DNA from: Acidobacteriota bacterium
GTDB lineage: Bacteria; Acidobacteriota; Terriglobia; UBA7540
Direction of reading: 5' to 3'
Length of the DNA: 64,000 nt
NCBI GenBank assembly: GCA_004298155.1
Contig: SCRD01000018.1
Span: 1 to 64,000 of the forward strand
The notes under the pieces are model-generated. The model was not told the DNA's origin, ran no database searches, and worked only from the letters and a program-made list of their open reading frames with translations. Positions 19,345-27,929 of this stretch are shown one piece after another; position 1 is the stretch's first letter; each line of letters begins with the position of its first letter. Position numbers and translations under genes: made by a program.

Positions 19345-19959
19345 TTAGACAAGTCTGCAGTAGCAGTAGAGAAACTGCTGAGTTGTCCCGGAAGGAGTCT
19401 GGTGCAAATCTTTGAAACTCTCGACGAGTCTGAAGCGATTTCCGAACTCGCCGTGCAGGGACTCAGCGTCATATCGCACCACATCGAGTCCACTGCATTT
19501 CGTGGGGCCTTCAGGTCCGAAAGTGCTCACTATAATGTGGCCGCCTAGCTTAACTGCCTGCGCAGCAACCCGAACATATGCTTCTCGCTGCCCCTGCTCA
19601 GTCAGGAAGTGAAATACGGCCCGATCGTGCCATACATCGAAGGCATCCCCGGGAAAATCCGCTTGAGTGACATCAGCACAAACCCAATGGACCGCTTTAG
19701 CACGTTCCCCGAGCCTTTCTTTTGTTACATCCAGTGCGGTTTGTGAAACATCCAGGACTGTCAGGTCCTTGTATCCGAGTGCCAGGAGATCGTCCACCAG
19801 GGTTGATTCTCCGCCGCCGATATCGATGATGCCTGCGGTCGGGCCTAGGGAAGCCGATTCAATCAAGGCGAGCGAACGTTCCAAATGCGAACGGTACCAA
19901 CTCACTTCATTGGCAGCTTTCGTCCTGTAAATTGTTTCCCAGTGAGAGCCAGCATCCAT
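19345..19959 (-). CDS. SAM-dependent methyltransferase (thiopurine/TehB-like)
   Basis: A class I methyltransferase of 204 residues. It starts HWETIYRTKAANEVSWYR (a typical start of the class that includes TehB-like and 'WxxxYxxK' enzymes), has motif I IIDIGGGESTLVDDLL, motif II DLTVLDVSQTALDVTKERLG, and the block FDVWHDRAVFHFL. The C-terminus FLYCYCRLV is Cys-containing. Some relatives act on thiols, selenium or tellurium compounds; the acceptor here is unknown. The ATG at 19959 (MDAGSHWETIY) fits the family start; the frame is open to 20025, but the extra residues are not conserved-looking. No clear Shine-Dalgarno supports either. Confidence 0.85.
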   Translation of the reverse strand: MDAGSHWETIYRTKAANEVSWYRSHLERSLALIESASLGPTAGIIDIGGGESTLVDDLLALGYKDLTVLDVSQTALDVTKERLGERAKAVHWVCADVTQADFPGDAFDVWHDRAVFHFLTEQGQREAYVRVAAQAVKLGGHIIVSTFGPEGPTKCSGLDVVRYDAESLHGEFGNRFRLVESFKDLHQTPSGTTQQFLYCYCRLV

Positions 19960-20092
19960 ACCGTCACTTATTTTACCATTTGCGTTGACCGCAATGATGG
20001 CCTTCTGTGCGCTCTGGAGGCTCAACCAAAGATTATAGCCGCTATTCCCGGCGCTCTGTCGGTTGCCCGAGCTGCGTGTTAGTATCTTACTT

Positions 20093-20584
20093 ATGGAGAA
20101 GAAACCTTTATTTTGTTACCGACGTATTCGGAAGCATTATTCCATGCTCGGCGCGGCTGCTGCCTTGTGGTTGGCCGCGAGCGCATGTGTTTTAGCCGCC
20201 ACCAATCCATGGAATCAAAAACAGGTGATTCGAGCGCCTGGATTGGCACACGAGCTTCAGAATTCCGGCGTCAAGCCACTGCTGTTGCAGGTCGGGTTTG
20301 AACGTCTTTATGCCCAGGGACATATTCCGGGGTCCAAATACTGTGGCCCGGGGCGAAGCCCTGACGGCGTTGCCCAGCTGAAGGCCTGCCTGGAGGGCGT
20401 TTCGCGCAAGCGGGCAATTGTTCTTTACTGCGGGTGTTGCCCGTGGGAGGAATGCCCGAATATCCGTCCGGCATTCGAGGCCGCGAAGGAAATGGGGTTC
20501 AGCAACATCAAAGTTCTTCACATTCCGGACAATTTTGGCCGAGATTGGGCCGCGAAAGGCTATCCCGTCAGCCGGGGAGAGTAG
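20093..20584 (+). CDS. Secreted rhodanese-domain protein
   Basis: A protein of about 163 residues with an N-terminal basic stretch and a hydrophobic segment (MLGAAAALWLAASACVLAA) that looks like a signal peptide, possibly lipobox-like around the ASAC. The rhodanese fold is shown by LLLQVGFERLYAQGHIPGSKY and by the active-site loop IVLYCGCCPWEECPNIRPAF, with two adjacent cysteines in the position of the catalytic Cys. Sulfur transfer or redox work in the periplasm is likely but untested. The start could also be at 20144 (MLGAAAAL). It precedes htpX on the same strand after about 90 bp. Confidence 0.82.
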   Translation: MEKKPLFCYRRIRKHYSMLGAAAALWLAASACVLAATNPWNQKQVIRAPGLAHELQNSGVKPLLLQVGFERLYAQGHIPGSKYCGPGRSPDGVAQLKACLEGVSRKRAIVLYCGCCPWEECPNIRPAFEAAKEMGFSNIKVLHIPDNFGRDWAAKGYPVSRGE

Positions 20585-20676
20585 GCCTTGTAAAGCCCCC
20601 GCCGGTGGAACGGTCGGGTTGCCAAGGGCATCTAATCGGCAGGGGGGAGGCGGGTGCTAACCTGCCCCAGAAGTCT

Positions 20677-21528
20677 ATGTGGAACAACATTAAGACGACA
20701 GCCTTGCTGGGAGTTCTGACCGGTGTTCTGCTCGTGTTTGGCCAGCTCTTGGGCGGTCAGAGTGGCTTGATGTTCGCGCTGGTATTGGCCGCGTTAATGA
20801 ATTTTGGCAGCTATTTTTTCTCCGACAAGATCGCGCTTTCCATGTCTGGAGCGCAGCCTATTTCGCGCGAGGAAGGTCCGCGCATTTACCAGATCGTCGA
20901 GCGATTGGCCGGCAAGGCGAATATTCCCGTACCAAAGATTTATATGATTCCCACTGGCTCGCCCAACGCCTTTGCGACCGGCCGCAATCCGAAGCACGCT
21001 TCAGTAGCCGTCACGCGCGGCATCCTGGACCTGTGCGATGACGAAGAGATTGAAGGCGTCCTGGCCCACGAGCTTGGGCACGTGCGGAACCGCGACATCC
21101 TCACCAGCGCCGTAGTAGCCACGCTCGCCGGCGCCATCACTCTTATAGCCCGGATGGTTTTCTGGGGAGAAATGTTCGGCTTTGGCGGGGGTGGGAATGA
21201 CCGCGAAGGAGGCGCGCTTTCGGCGCTGGCCATGATGATTCTGGCGCCTATTGCGGCGGTCCTGATTCAGCTGGCGATTTCGCGCTCCCGCGAATACGAG
21301 GCCGACGCCACCGGCGCGCACATCACGGGGAATCCTCAGGGGCTGGCACGGGCGCTGAGGAAAATCGACGAGTGGTCGAAGCGGGTGCCGATGCAGGTTG
21401 CGCCTTCGATGGCGCATATGTTTATCTGTCAACCCTTAACCGGACGAGAAATATTTTCCAATCTTTTCTCCACTCACCCGCCGATCAAGAAGCGCATCGA
21501 GCGACTGGTAGGCCCTGGTTATTATTGA
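20677..21528 (+). CDS. htpX: HtpX membrane zinc metalloprotease
   Basis: The 283-residue protein is an M48-family protease that degrades misfolded membrane proteins, with its active site facing the cytoplasm. The catalytic zinc motif is HELGH (residues 131-135), and the third zinc ligand is in SREYEADATG (residues 204-213). There are two N-terminal membrane segments (ALLGVLTGVLLVFG and SGLMFALVLAALMNFG) and two after the HELGH. The C-terminus FSTHPPIKKRIERLVG is typical. The ATG at 20677 (MWNNIKTTAL) matches the family start; the open frame further upstream overlaps the rhodanese gene and is not used. No HslR-like or Cpx-type site is obvious. Confidence 0.95.
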   Translation: MWNNIKTTALLGVLTGVLLVFGQLLGGQSGLMFALVLAALMNFGSYFFSDKIALSMSGAQPISREEGPRIYQIVERLAGKANIPVPKIYMIPTGSPNAFATGRNPKHASVAVTRGILDLCDDEEIEGVLAHELGHVRNRDILTSAVVATLAGAITLIARMVFWGEMFGFGGGGNDREGGALSALAMMILAPIAAVLIQLAISRSREYEADATGAHITGNPQGLARALRKIDEWSKRVPMQVAPSMAHMFICQPLTGREIFSNLFSTHPPIKKRIERLVGPGYY

Positions 21529-21703
21529 TTTGATTTCACCTGCCTGGCTTTGATCGGTGGTTTTGGACATTTGCTTTCAAGTCTCTGTGATCCTGCCAGC
21601 AGACGCATACACGGTACATTCCACTTTTGCCGGTATTCTGGTTTTTCGCACACATTGCCAGGCTCGCGACGACTGACCTTGGCTGCAATGGTCTACGGCC
21701 TTC

Positions 21704-23350
21704 CTAACCGCCCACGTAGCGCAGCACCACCAGCGTCAAATCGTCTGAAGGCGGCGCGTTTCCTACAAAGGTTTTCACAGCCTTCAGAATTTTTTCCGAG
21801 ACCTCACGGGCGGGAAGCTTTGCGCACTCGCAGGCCACTCCATTCAGTCTTGACTCTCCGAAGAGTTCGTTCCGGTAATTCTGCGCCTCGGTCAATCCGT
21901 CTGAAAACACCAGAACGATGTCGCCTGCTTCGAGGTGGGCGTTTCCTGCCTCAAACTTGATGTCCGGGAAGAGCCCCAATGGGAAGTTTGACGTTTCCAG
22001 CGCCTGCACGGCGCAATTGCTTCGGACCACCAGCGGGTAGGCGTGCCCGGCGTTGACGAAATTGAATTTTCCACCAGGGCTGATGACGCCGTAGAACACG
22101 GTGGCGTACATGGCCGTGGCCGAACGCTGGCAGAGGAAGTCATTTACGCGGCTGAAGGTTTCGGGCAATTCGAGATCTCCCGATGCTACGGCGGCAAAAG
22201 CCCCCTGAAGGTTGGCCGAAAGGATGGCAGCCGGCAGGCCCTTGCCGGAAACGTCGGCTACTACAAATCCGTACCGATTCTGCGGCAACGTAACTGCATC
22301 GTAGTAATCGCCTCCCACGCTGGACGAAGGTACCGTAAAGGCATGGACGTCGAAAAACGCGCTGGCGGGCAATTCCTTCGGGAGCAGGTCCTGCTGGATG
22401 TTCCGTGCAAGCTCCAGGTCGTGCTGGACGCGTTCCTGCTCGCGCGCCATACGCAGCAACCTGGCATTTTCAATTACAGTGGCGCCCTCCACGGCCAAGG
22501 TCTGGAGTACCTGACGGTCAAGCCCCGTCAGCGATGTGGCACCCGAGCGGCTATCCAGGTAGAGAACACCCAGTTGTTCCGGTGCGACGCCCACGATGGA
22601 CTCGCCACGGGCATCAGTCACGGGAAGTCTTTGCAGCGGGACCGCCACCACGCCCCGGATGCCTCCCTGGATGGTGACGGTCTCGTTTGTGGCGCGTCCG
22701 GTAGACACTTCTTCCAGCACTATCTCTTCGCGCCCGGTTTCCGCCACATGTTGGACCACAGCTTTTGAATAGTCCTCGGGCGGCGGGTCCAGGGTGATTT
22801 CATCCTTGGCGCGTCCTAATCGCAGATGGAGTTCTCCCCCCATGCCGCGCAGGAAAAGCAGGCCACGGTCGGCCCCCGTGATGCTAATGGCAGTGTCCAC
22901 AAGCACCGCCAGAACTTTTTCCAGATTGGGCGAACGATAAAGTGTCTGCGCCAGCTGCAGCAGCAGGTTCAGGTACTCGAGCTGAGGGGCCGCGCTTTGG
23001 GTTGCCTTGCCTAGTTCCTCCAGCAAACCGGGAAGTTCAGCCTCCTGCATAAGAAATGAAAGGGCGTAGGTTTCCGCCACTCCCAGGCTGATCTGGTCGC
23101 CCGACTTCAGCAGGCAACTGGCTACCAGAGTTCCGTTTACAAAGGTCCCGTGGCGGCTTCCCACGTCTTCCAGCAGATAGCCCTGCGAGGTCTTGACGAT
23201 GTGCGCATGGTGGCGCGAAATCCGGCTCTCAAAAAGCACAAGGTCGTTGTCACTCTGCCGGCCCATGGTAAATTCGGACTTCGAGATTTCGACTTCGCGC
23301 ACGCCTCCTGATGTGTCTGTGACAATCAGCCGCGGAGAAGCCTCCCGCAT
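21704..23350 (-). CDS. FHA-GAF-SpoIIE (PP2C) phosphatase
   Basis: A 548-residue cytoplasmic signalling protein. Residues ~25-90 form an FHA phosphothreonine-binding domain (MGRQSDNDLVLFESRISRHH ... GSRHGTFVNG). Residues ~140-310 look like a GAF domain (LAVLVDTAISITGADRGLLF). A short coiled coil (EQERVQHDLELARNIQQDLLP) leads into a PP2C/SpoIIE-type phosphatase with GGDYYDAV, VVADVSGKG, LVFSDGLTEA and PPSDDLTLVVLRY carrying the metal-binding Asp residues. Such proteins usually dephosphorylate an anti-anti-sigma factor or act with Ser/Thr kinases; no kinase or STAS gene is in the window. GGAGGGGG precedes the ATG. Confidence 0.93.
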   Translation of the reverse strand: MREASPRLIVTDTSGGVREVEISKSEFTMGRQSDNDLVLFESRISRHHAHIVKTSQGYLLEDVGSRHGTFVNGTLVASCLLKSGDQISLGVAETYALSFLMQEAELPGLLEELGKATQSAAPQLEYLNLLLQLAQTLYRSPNLEKVLAVLVDTAISITGADRGLLFLRGMGGELHLRLGRAKDEITLDPPPEDYSKAVVQHVAETGREEIVLEEVSTGRATNETVTIQGGIRGVVAVPLQRLPVTDARGESIVGVAPEQLGVLYLDSRSGATSLTGLDRQVLQTLAVEGATVIENARLLRMAREQERVQHDLELARNIQQDLLPKELPASAFFDVHAFTVPSSSVGGDYYDAVTLPQNRYGFVVADVSGKGLPAAILSANLQGAFAAVASGDLELPETFSRVNDFLCQRSATAMYATVFYGVISPGGKFNFVNAGHAYPLVVRSNCAVQALETSNFPLGLFPDIKFEAGNAHLEAGDIVLVFSDGLTEAQNYRNELFGESRLNGVACECAKLPAREVSEKILKAVKTFVGNAPPSDDLTLVVLRYVGG

Positions 23351-23740
23351 CGTCAGTGCCCCCTCCAGGGAAATTGCTGGCCATTATATCAGTTCGCGAG
23401 TTGTAGACGCTTCAGATCTTAGCCATATAATTGGCTACTCGTGCTGTGCTCCCTTTGATTGAGGCACGACAGGCCACCACTGCAAATCACCACTACCTGC
23501 ATCACTTCCAATTTACAGGGCATCGCCGGTCTGGCCGAGCGTCCTCTTTCGCGCGAACCTGGCAGAGCGGTCTGGTTATTTCCTGGGGCAACGAGTCAGG
23601 CATTGTGGCCCGGATCAGGAGATTCCAGCGGTTTTCCTCAGGGGATCGCAGGAGCGGTCCTCAGGGAGCGGGCGTTGCGCTTGTGCAAAAGGACATTGCC
23701 TGGTTCTTGCCTAAAATATTAATTCAAGGTAATACTTAGC
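23351..23740. other. Intergenic region, no clear feature
   Basis: I see no convincing gene here. A possible weak promoter (TTGCCT ... AAATAT near 23698-23722) could serve the plus-strand genes downstream. Confidence 0.3.
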
Positions 23741-23869
23741 TTGACGACCGTCCTGTTCCGGGCGCAGGATGCAACCGGGCTGGTGCGGCTGGTGTCTGAG
23801 AGCGCTGAGGGGCGACGGCTTACCGGAAGAGAATTGGAATTTGGCAATGAGGTCCTCAGCGAACCGTAG
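23741..23869 (+). CDS. Possible 42-residue small protein
   Basis: A short frame opens with TTG at 23741, preceded by AAGGT about 9 nt upstream. It encodes a protein-like sequence rich in Arg/Glu (LVRLVSESAEGRRLTGRELE) and stops 22 bp before the next gene's ATG. It may be a small leader-type gene or the tail of a decayed one. I do not recognise it; confidence is low because of the rare start and short length. Confidence 0.3.
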   Translation: MTTVLFRAQDATGLVRLVSESAEGRRLTGRELEFGNEVLSEP

Positions 23870-23891
23870 ATGACGAAGAGGAGACTAAAAT

Positions 23892-24941
23892 ATGTCGGAC
23901 AAGGAAGACAAACGCGACATCGGGCACGCCATGTTTGGGTTTAACGAACCTCGTCCGTCCAGAAACGATCCCGGCCAGCAAACAGGGTCGCCGGAGGCCG
24001 GACCCGCGCAGGCGGCACCACAGGGGCAGGCGGCGCCAGGGCAGCCTTCGCCACCCGGACAGCCTCAATACGTTTACGTTCAGGCACCCCCGCCAGCGCC
24101 GTTGCCGATCCCGCAGGATGCTCCGCCAACCAGTAGGCTAGTAATCGGGGTGCTTGCTTTGCTGGTGATTCTTGCCGGAGTAAACCTTTACCTGGCGCTC
24201 AGCCAGCGGTCCGAGTTTGGAAAAGCGCTTGAAACTGACGCAAACCAGCTTACCCTGCTGAGAACGCGGATGGACGCAAGCGACGATCACTACGCCCAGT
24301 TGAAGGGCCAGTTTGACGTGACGAGCGAAAAGCTGGGCATGACGCAGCAGGAGCTGGCGCGCGCTCGCCAGCTGACTGCAACTATTCAAAGACAACAGCA
24401 CGCGGCCGTCGAGAAACTGAATACAGCGATTGGGCAGAAGGCCAGCGCCCAGGACCTGAACAAGTTCCAGTCGGATGCCAACAACAAGTTCGGCAGCCTA
24501 TCGGGCGACATTGAAGGGAATAAGAAGGATCTTCAGGCCACCAAAGATGCCCTGACCGGAACCAAAGGGGAACTCTCCGGAGCGATCGCGCGCACGCATG
24601 ATGAGCTCGTGGCGCTGGCTCACCGGACGGACCGCGACTACTTTGAGTTCAACCTGCAACGGCGGCATGATCGCAAGAAGATCGGGAGCATCATGATTGA
24701 ACTGCTCAAGACCAATCGGAAGCAGAACCTTTACACCATTGATCTCTTTTTCGATGATAAGCGCACCCAGCGTAAAGATCAGGCGTTGGATGAGCCAGTC
24801 TATTTCTACGTTCAGGGAGCTCAGGCGGCGCTTGAACTGGTAGTAAACAAGCTGGACAAGGACAAAATTAGCGGGTATATCAGCGCTCCAAAGGGGTTCT
24901 TCCAGAACACCCCCAGCGTCCTGTCCTCGAGGCCAGGTTAA
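23892..24941 (+). CDS. Membrane-anchored coiled-coil protein, unknown
   Basis: A 349-residue protein with four visible parts. A Pro/Gln-rich low-complexity head (residues ~20-75) is followed by one membrane segment (LVIGVLALLVILAGVNLYLAL, ~80-100). A long coiled coil (~105-250) follows, with Lys/Asp/Gln-rich heptads. A compact C-terminal domain (~250-345, containing DRDYFEFNLQRRHDRKKIG, NLYTIDLFFDDKRTQRKDQ and YFYVQGAQAALELVVNKLDK) resembles a small beta-rich domain. The topology would place a cytoplasmic disordered head and a periplasmic rod with a tip. GAGGAG stands 8 nt before the ATG. No named family recognised. Confidence 0.8.
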   Translation: MSDKEDKRDIGHAMFGFNEPRPSRNDPGQQTGSPEAGPAQAAPQGQAAPGQPSPPGQPQYVYVQAPPPAPLPIPQDAPPTSRLVIGVLALLVILAGVNLYLALSQRSEFGKALETDANQLTLLRTRMDASDDHYAQLKGQFDVTSEKLGMTQQELARARQLTATIQRQQHAAVEKLNTAIGQKASAQDLNKFQSDANNKFGSLSGDIEGNKKDLQATKDALTGTKGELSGAIARTHDELVALAHRTDRDYFEFNLQRRHDRKKIGSIMIELLKTNRKQNLYTIDLFFDDKRTQRKDQALDEPVYFYVQGAQAALELVVNKLDKDKISGYISAPKGFFQNTPSVLSSRPG

Positions 24942-25019
24942 GTTCGCGCGGTTGTGACAAATCAAGTGGAGTTCCCGACATCCGATGAGGGGCAGAAACT
25001 CCCACAATGTGCTTCAAGA

Positions 25020-25049
25020 GAAGGCGTCCGCCCTCGGGCAGACGCCTTC
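25020..25049. terminator. Bidirectional terminator-like hairpin
   Basis: A perfect 9-bp stem, gaaggcgtc/gacgccttc with a 12-nt GC-rich loop, lies between two convergent genes (ends 24941 and 25068). There is no long T-run, but position and strength suit a shared terminator. Confidence 0.55.
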
Positions 25050-25067
25050 GTGGCTCAAGGACCAGTC

Positions 25068-25403
25068 TTATTTTGCAGTAACTATCGAATGGGCGTCGAG
25101 TACCCTGGCTAGTTCGCTGTAAGGTCGGGCGCCGACCATCTGCTCGGCAACCTTCCCGTCCTTCACCAGAATCAGCGTGGGAATGGACCGGATGCCGAAC
25201 TTGCCGGCAAGCTCGGGGACTTCGTCCACGTTCACCTTGGCAAAATTGAACTGCGCAGAGTAGTTCTCCGCGAGCTTTTCAAAGGTGGGTTCCATTGCAC
25301 GGCAAGGGGCGCACCATGTGGCCCAAAAGTCTACAAACGTCGGCTTGGGGTCTTTCTCGAGTGCTTGCCATTGCTCATTATTCACATGCTGGATGTTTCC
25401 CAT
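25068..25403 (-). CDS. trxA: Thioredoxin
   Basis: A 111-residue classic thioredoxin: TFVDFWATWCAPCR carries the redox pair Cys31/Cys34 with the variant WCAPC instead of WCGPC, and the cis-proline loop IRSIPTLILVKDG follows. No signal peptide, so cytoplasmic. It supplies electrons to reductases such as MsrA/MsrB and ribonucleotide reductase. GAGGAG precedes the ATG by about 9 nt. It stands alone, convergent with the coiled-coil protein gene and divergent from the EVE gene. Identity is clear; whether it is the main cellular thioredoxin is not. Confidence 0.95.
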   Translation of the reverse strand: MGNIQHVNNEQWQALEKDPKPTFVDFWATWCAPCRAMEPTFEKLAENYSAQFNFAKVNVDEVPELAGKFGIRSIPTLILVKDGKVAEQMVGARPYSELARVLDAHSIVTAK

Positions 25404-25568
25404 GTATTCTTATCTCCTCAAAGTAATCTGCCACCTTGATAGATGCTGAGTATAGAAAAAAGTTTCGGCGGTCAGGATAGCGGTACGGGGAAACACGATC
25501 CGGCTTGAAGATCAACATAATCCGTAGGGTAGCGATATTGAAATCCGACCAGGCAGGAGGAGAATTAG

Positions 25569-25979
25569 GTGGCGAATAAATGGCTATTTAAGTCCGACCC
25601 TGAACACTATTCCTTTCAGGACCTCGCGCGGGACGGGAAGGCCGTGTGGGACGGGATATCCAATAACCTCGCCCTCAAGAACCTTCGCGATGTCCACCGT
25701 GGGGATGAGGTGATGATCTACCACTCGGGAAAGGAACGCGCTGTGGTAGGGCTTGCGGAAGTGCTAAGCAATCCTTATCCTGACCCGAAAAAGAAGGAAA
25801 TGACACTGGTAGTGGTGGATATCGCCGCGCGCGGAGCCGTCCCGCGGCCGGTCGGCCTGGACGAGATCAAGAAGCAGGCGGAACTCAAAGACTTTGACTT
25901 GGTTCGGCTGCCGCGCCTGTCGGTGATGCCGGTTTCAGATAAACAGTGGAAGGCAGTTCTTACCTTGGCCAAACGCTGA
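25569..25979 (+). CDS. EVE-domain protein
   Basis: A 136-residue single-domain protein. KWLFKSDPEHYSFQDL, VWDGISNNLALKNLRDVHRGD and MIYHSGKERAVVGLAEV are typical EVE-fold blocks (PUA-like, related to the YTH domain). EVE proteins bind modified bases in DNA or RNA and some have been linked to modification-dependent restriction; stand-alone copies like this one are widespread housekeeping genes (the human relative is thymocyte nuclear protein 1). The start is GTG at 25569 with AGGAGG about 9 nt upstream. No restriction nuclease is adjacent. Confidence 0.93.
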   Translation: MANKWLFKSDPEHYSFQDLARDGKAVWDGISNNLALKNLRDVHRGDEVMIYHSGKERAVVGLAEVLSNPYPDPKKKEMTLVVVDIAARGAVPRPVGLDEIKKQAELKDFDLVRLPRLSVMPVSDKQWKAVLTLAKR

Positions 25980-26017
25980 TCGAATACTTCGGAAGGCTGC
26001 CGGTTTCAGCCCTTCAT

Positions 26018-26043
26018 AAGAGTGGAACGGTGTGACCACTCTT
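26018..26043 (+). terminator. Hairpin after the EVE gene
   Basis: aagagtgg pairs perfectly with ccactctt over a 10-nt loop, about 40 bp after the EVE stop. No T-run on the plus side. Confidence 0.4.
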
Positions 26044-26238
26044 CGAAGGCTCGACTCATCTGAGGATCAACTTTCGCTACGAATTTACAATTGTGCTTCC
26101 TGCAACATATTCGGGCACGAAAAAGTGGCTTTCACTTTATATGGCCTTCCGGGCATCGGTGCCACAGGGCTCTTAGAAGGTGGCCCGGTTTTCGAACGGT
26201 GAGGCCGACTTCTTTACAGCGTTTCCGAGCAGTTGACA

Positions 26239-26961
26239 ATGGCTGAATTCGCGTCGTCCAATCTCAAGCTTGAGAAGGTGCAGCGGCAAGTAATCCGGTG
26301 CACGCGCTGCCCGCGGCTGGTGGAGTATCGGGAGAAAGTGGCGAGGGAAAAGCGGCGGATGTTTCGCGACTGGGAGTACTGGGGAAAGCCCGTGCCGAGC
26401 TTTGGCGACCCGAACGCGGAGCTGCTAATCGTGGGGCTCGCACCCGCTGCCCACGGGGCCAACCGCACCGGGCGGATGTTCACCGGTGACCGCTCTGGTG
26501 AATTCCTTTTTCGCGCTCTTTATGAGGCGGGATTCGCTAATCAACCGGATTCCCATGACCGGAATGATGGGCTGAGACTTGACGGTTGTTACATCACGGC
26601 TTCTCTGCGATGCGCGCCGCCGGCGAACAAGCCGCTGCCCCAGGAACTGCGGAATTGCCAGCCCTACCTGGAAAGCGAACTTGAACTCCTAAGCCGCGTA
26701 CGCGCGGTCCTGGCGTTGGGCCGGATTGCTTTTAACCGGTATCTTGACGTGGTTGAAGAAAGAGTGAGCCTGCCGCCGCGCTCGAAGATGCCATTTGCAC
26801 ACGGAGCGAGCTATGAGTTGCCGGGCGGATTGCCATGCCTCTTCGCCTCCTATCACCCCAGCCAGCAGAATACGCAAACCGGAAAGCTGACCCGCGCGAT
26901 GATGCACGGGGTATTGGCTGAAATCGACACATATCTTCGGGCATTCAGGTGCGCCGACTAA
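26239..26961 (+). CDS. udgB: Uracil-DNA glycosylase, family 5 type
   Basis: The 240-residue protein belongs to the Fe-S uracil-DNA glycosylases. The N-terminal pair CTRCPRLVEYREK (Cys21, Cys24) and the later RCAPPANKPLPQELRNCQPYL give four cysteines for a [4Fe-4S] cluster. The active-site motif is GLAPAAHGANRTGRMFTGDRSG; GLAPA without an Asp or Asn in the usual catalytic place is the family 5 (UdgB) form. The second motif is SYHPSQQNTQTGKL. It removes uracil and hypoxanthine from DNA. The ATG at 26239 is preferred over an in-frame TTG 6 nt earlier. It converges on the SDR gene with a 4-bp overlap of the two coding ends. Confidence 0.93.
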   Translation: MAEFASSNLKLEKVQRQVIRCTRCPRLVEYREKVAREKRRMFRDWEYWGKPVPSFGDPNAELLIVGLAPAAHGANRTGRMFTGDRSGEFLFRALYEAGFANQPDSHDRNDGLRLDGCYITASLRCAPPANKPLPQELRNCQPYLESELELLSRVRAVLALGRIAFNRYLDVVEERVSLPPRSKMPFAHGASYELPGGLPCLFASYHPSQQNTQTGKLTRAMMHGVLAEIDTYLRAFRCAD

Positions 26962-27713
26962 TCCATCAGCATTCCGCCATTCACTTCGATGGTTTCTCCT
27001 ACGATGTAGCTGGCCGCCGGCGACGCCAGAAAGACAACTACGCTGGCGATTTCCTCCGATGTCCCGGCGCGTCCGAGCGGGATGGTGGCGATAAACCTCT
27101 GGAAAACTTCAGGAGGGCTGTAACGTTCGTGATAGGGCGTGGCGATCACACCCGGCGCAATTCCGTTCACCCGGACGCCGTAGGGAGCCAGTTCCTTAGC
27201 CAGGCCCTTGGTGTAGGTGATCAACCCGCCTTTCGCTGTGGCATAGGCAGCAGATCCCGGTCCGCCGCCGTTGCGCCCTGCAATGGAGGCCATGTTGATG
27301 ATGTTTCCGCTCCTGCGGGCCGTCATTTCCTCCCAAACCGCCTTGACACAAAGGAAGACGCTTTTCAGGTTGAGGTCCATGATCTGGTTCCAGTAATCTT
27401 CTGTCATGTCGGAAAGCATGCGCCGCGCCAGGAGGTCTCCGGCGTTGTTCACCAGGATGTCGACGCGCCCCCACCGCCTGCGCATGGCGTCCACCATTGC
27501 CTGGACTTCCGCTGCAGAAGTGACATCGGCGCGGATCGCTTCAGCATCGCCCCCCGCTTTGCTGATTTCGTCTACGGCTTGCGTAGCGCCGGCCTTGTTC
27601 TTATGATAGTTGACTCCAACGCGAGCGCCTTCGCGCGCCATGGCGATGGCTGTGGCGTAACCGATGCCGCTCGATGCACCGGTGATGAGTGCGACTTGGT
27701 CTTTAAGAACCAT
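26958..27713 (-). CDS. SDR-family oxidoreductase
   Basis: The 251-residue protein is a classical short-chain dehydrogenase. The cofactor loop is TGASSGIG (residues 11-18), followed by NNAG, the catalytic serine region NMASIAGRNG, and the YxxxK pair in AAYATAKGG. VNGIAPGVIATPYHERY and the C-terminal EVNGGMLMD complete the pattern. It resembles FabG/glucose-1-dehydrogenase-like 3-oxoacyl reductases; the substrate is not evident. Arg in VGVNYHKN-type position is absent, so NADP preference is unclear. The ATG at 27713 has GGAGG 5 nt before it; the frame is open upstream but not protein-like. It overlaps the uracil glycosylase gene end to end. Confidence 0.93.
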   Translation of the reverse strand: MVLKDQVALITGASSGIGYATAIAMAREGARVGVNYHKNKAGATQAVDEISKAGGDAEAIRADVTSAAEVQAMVDAMRRRWGRVDILVNNAGDLLARRMLSDMTEDYWNQIMDLNLKSVFLCVKAVWEEMTARRSGNIINMASIAGRNGGGPGSAAYATAKGGLITYTKGLAKELAPYGVRVNGIAPGVIATPYHERYSPPEVFQRFIATIPLGRAGTSEEIASVVVFLASPAASYIVGETIEVNGGMLMD

Positions 27714-27929
27714 GGTGTCCTCCGGATTAGGTTGTTTGCCCGTTGCTTTGGTGATGAGAACTCGGCTAAAAAGCAAGTTTTCAGGAAAACACAAAATAAA
27801 GTAGTTGGCAACCTTTGCTGTTTTTTGATAATCCTTATTAGTTGGACCTGTGTTCGCAGGTTTGTCTGTGACGGGCGGATTTCAAGACCAATGCAGGCTA
27901 CTTCACTCAGGAAATGAGGATGCATTCGT

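Noticed and set aside
25569-25979. EVE gene as part of a modification-dependent restriction system
   Set aside because: It is a stand-alone domain with no nuclease or McrB-like gene beside it; the ordinary housekeeping form fits better.
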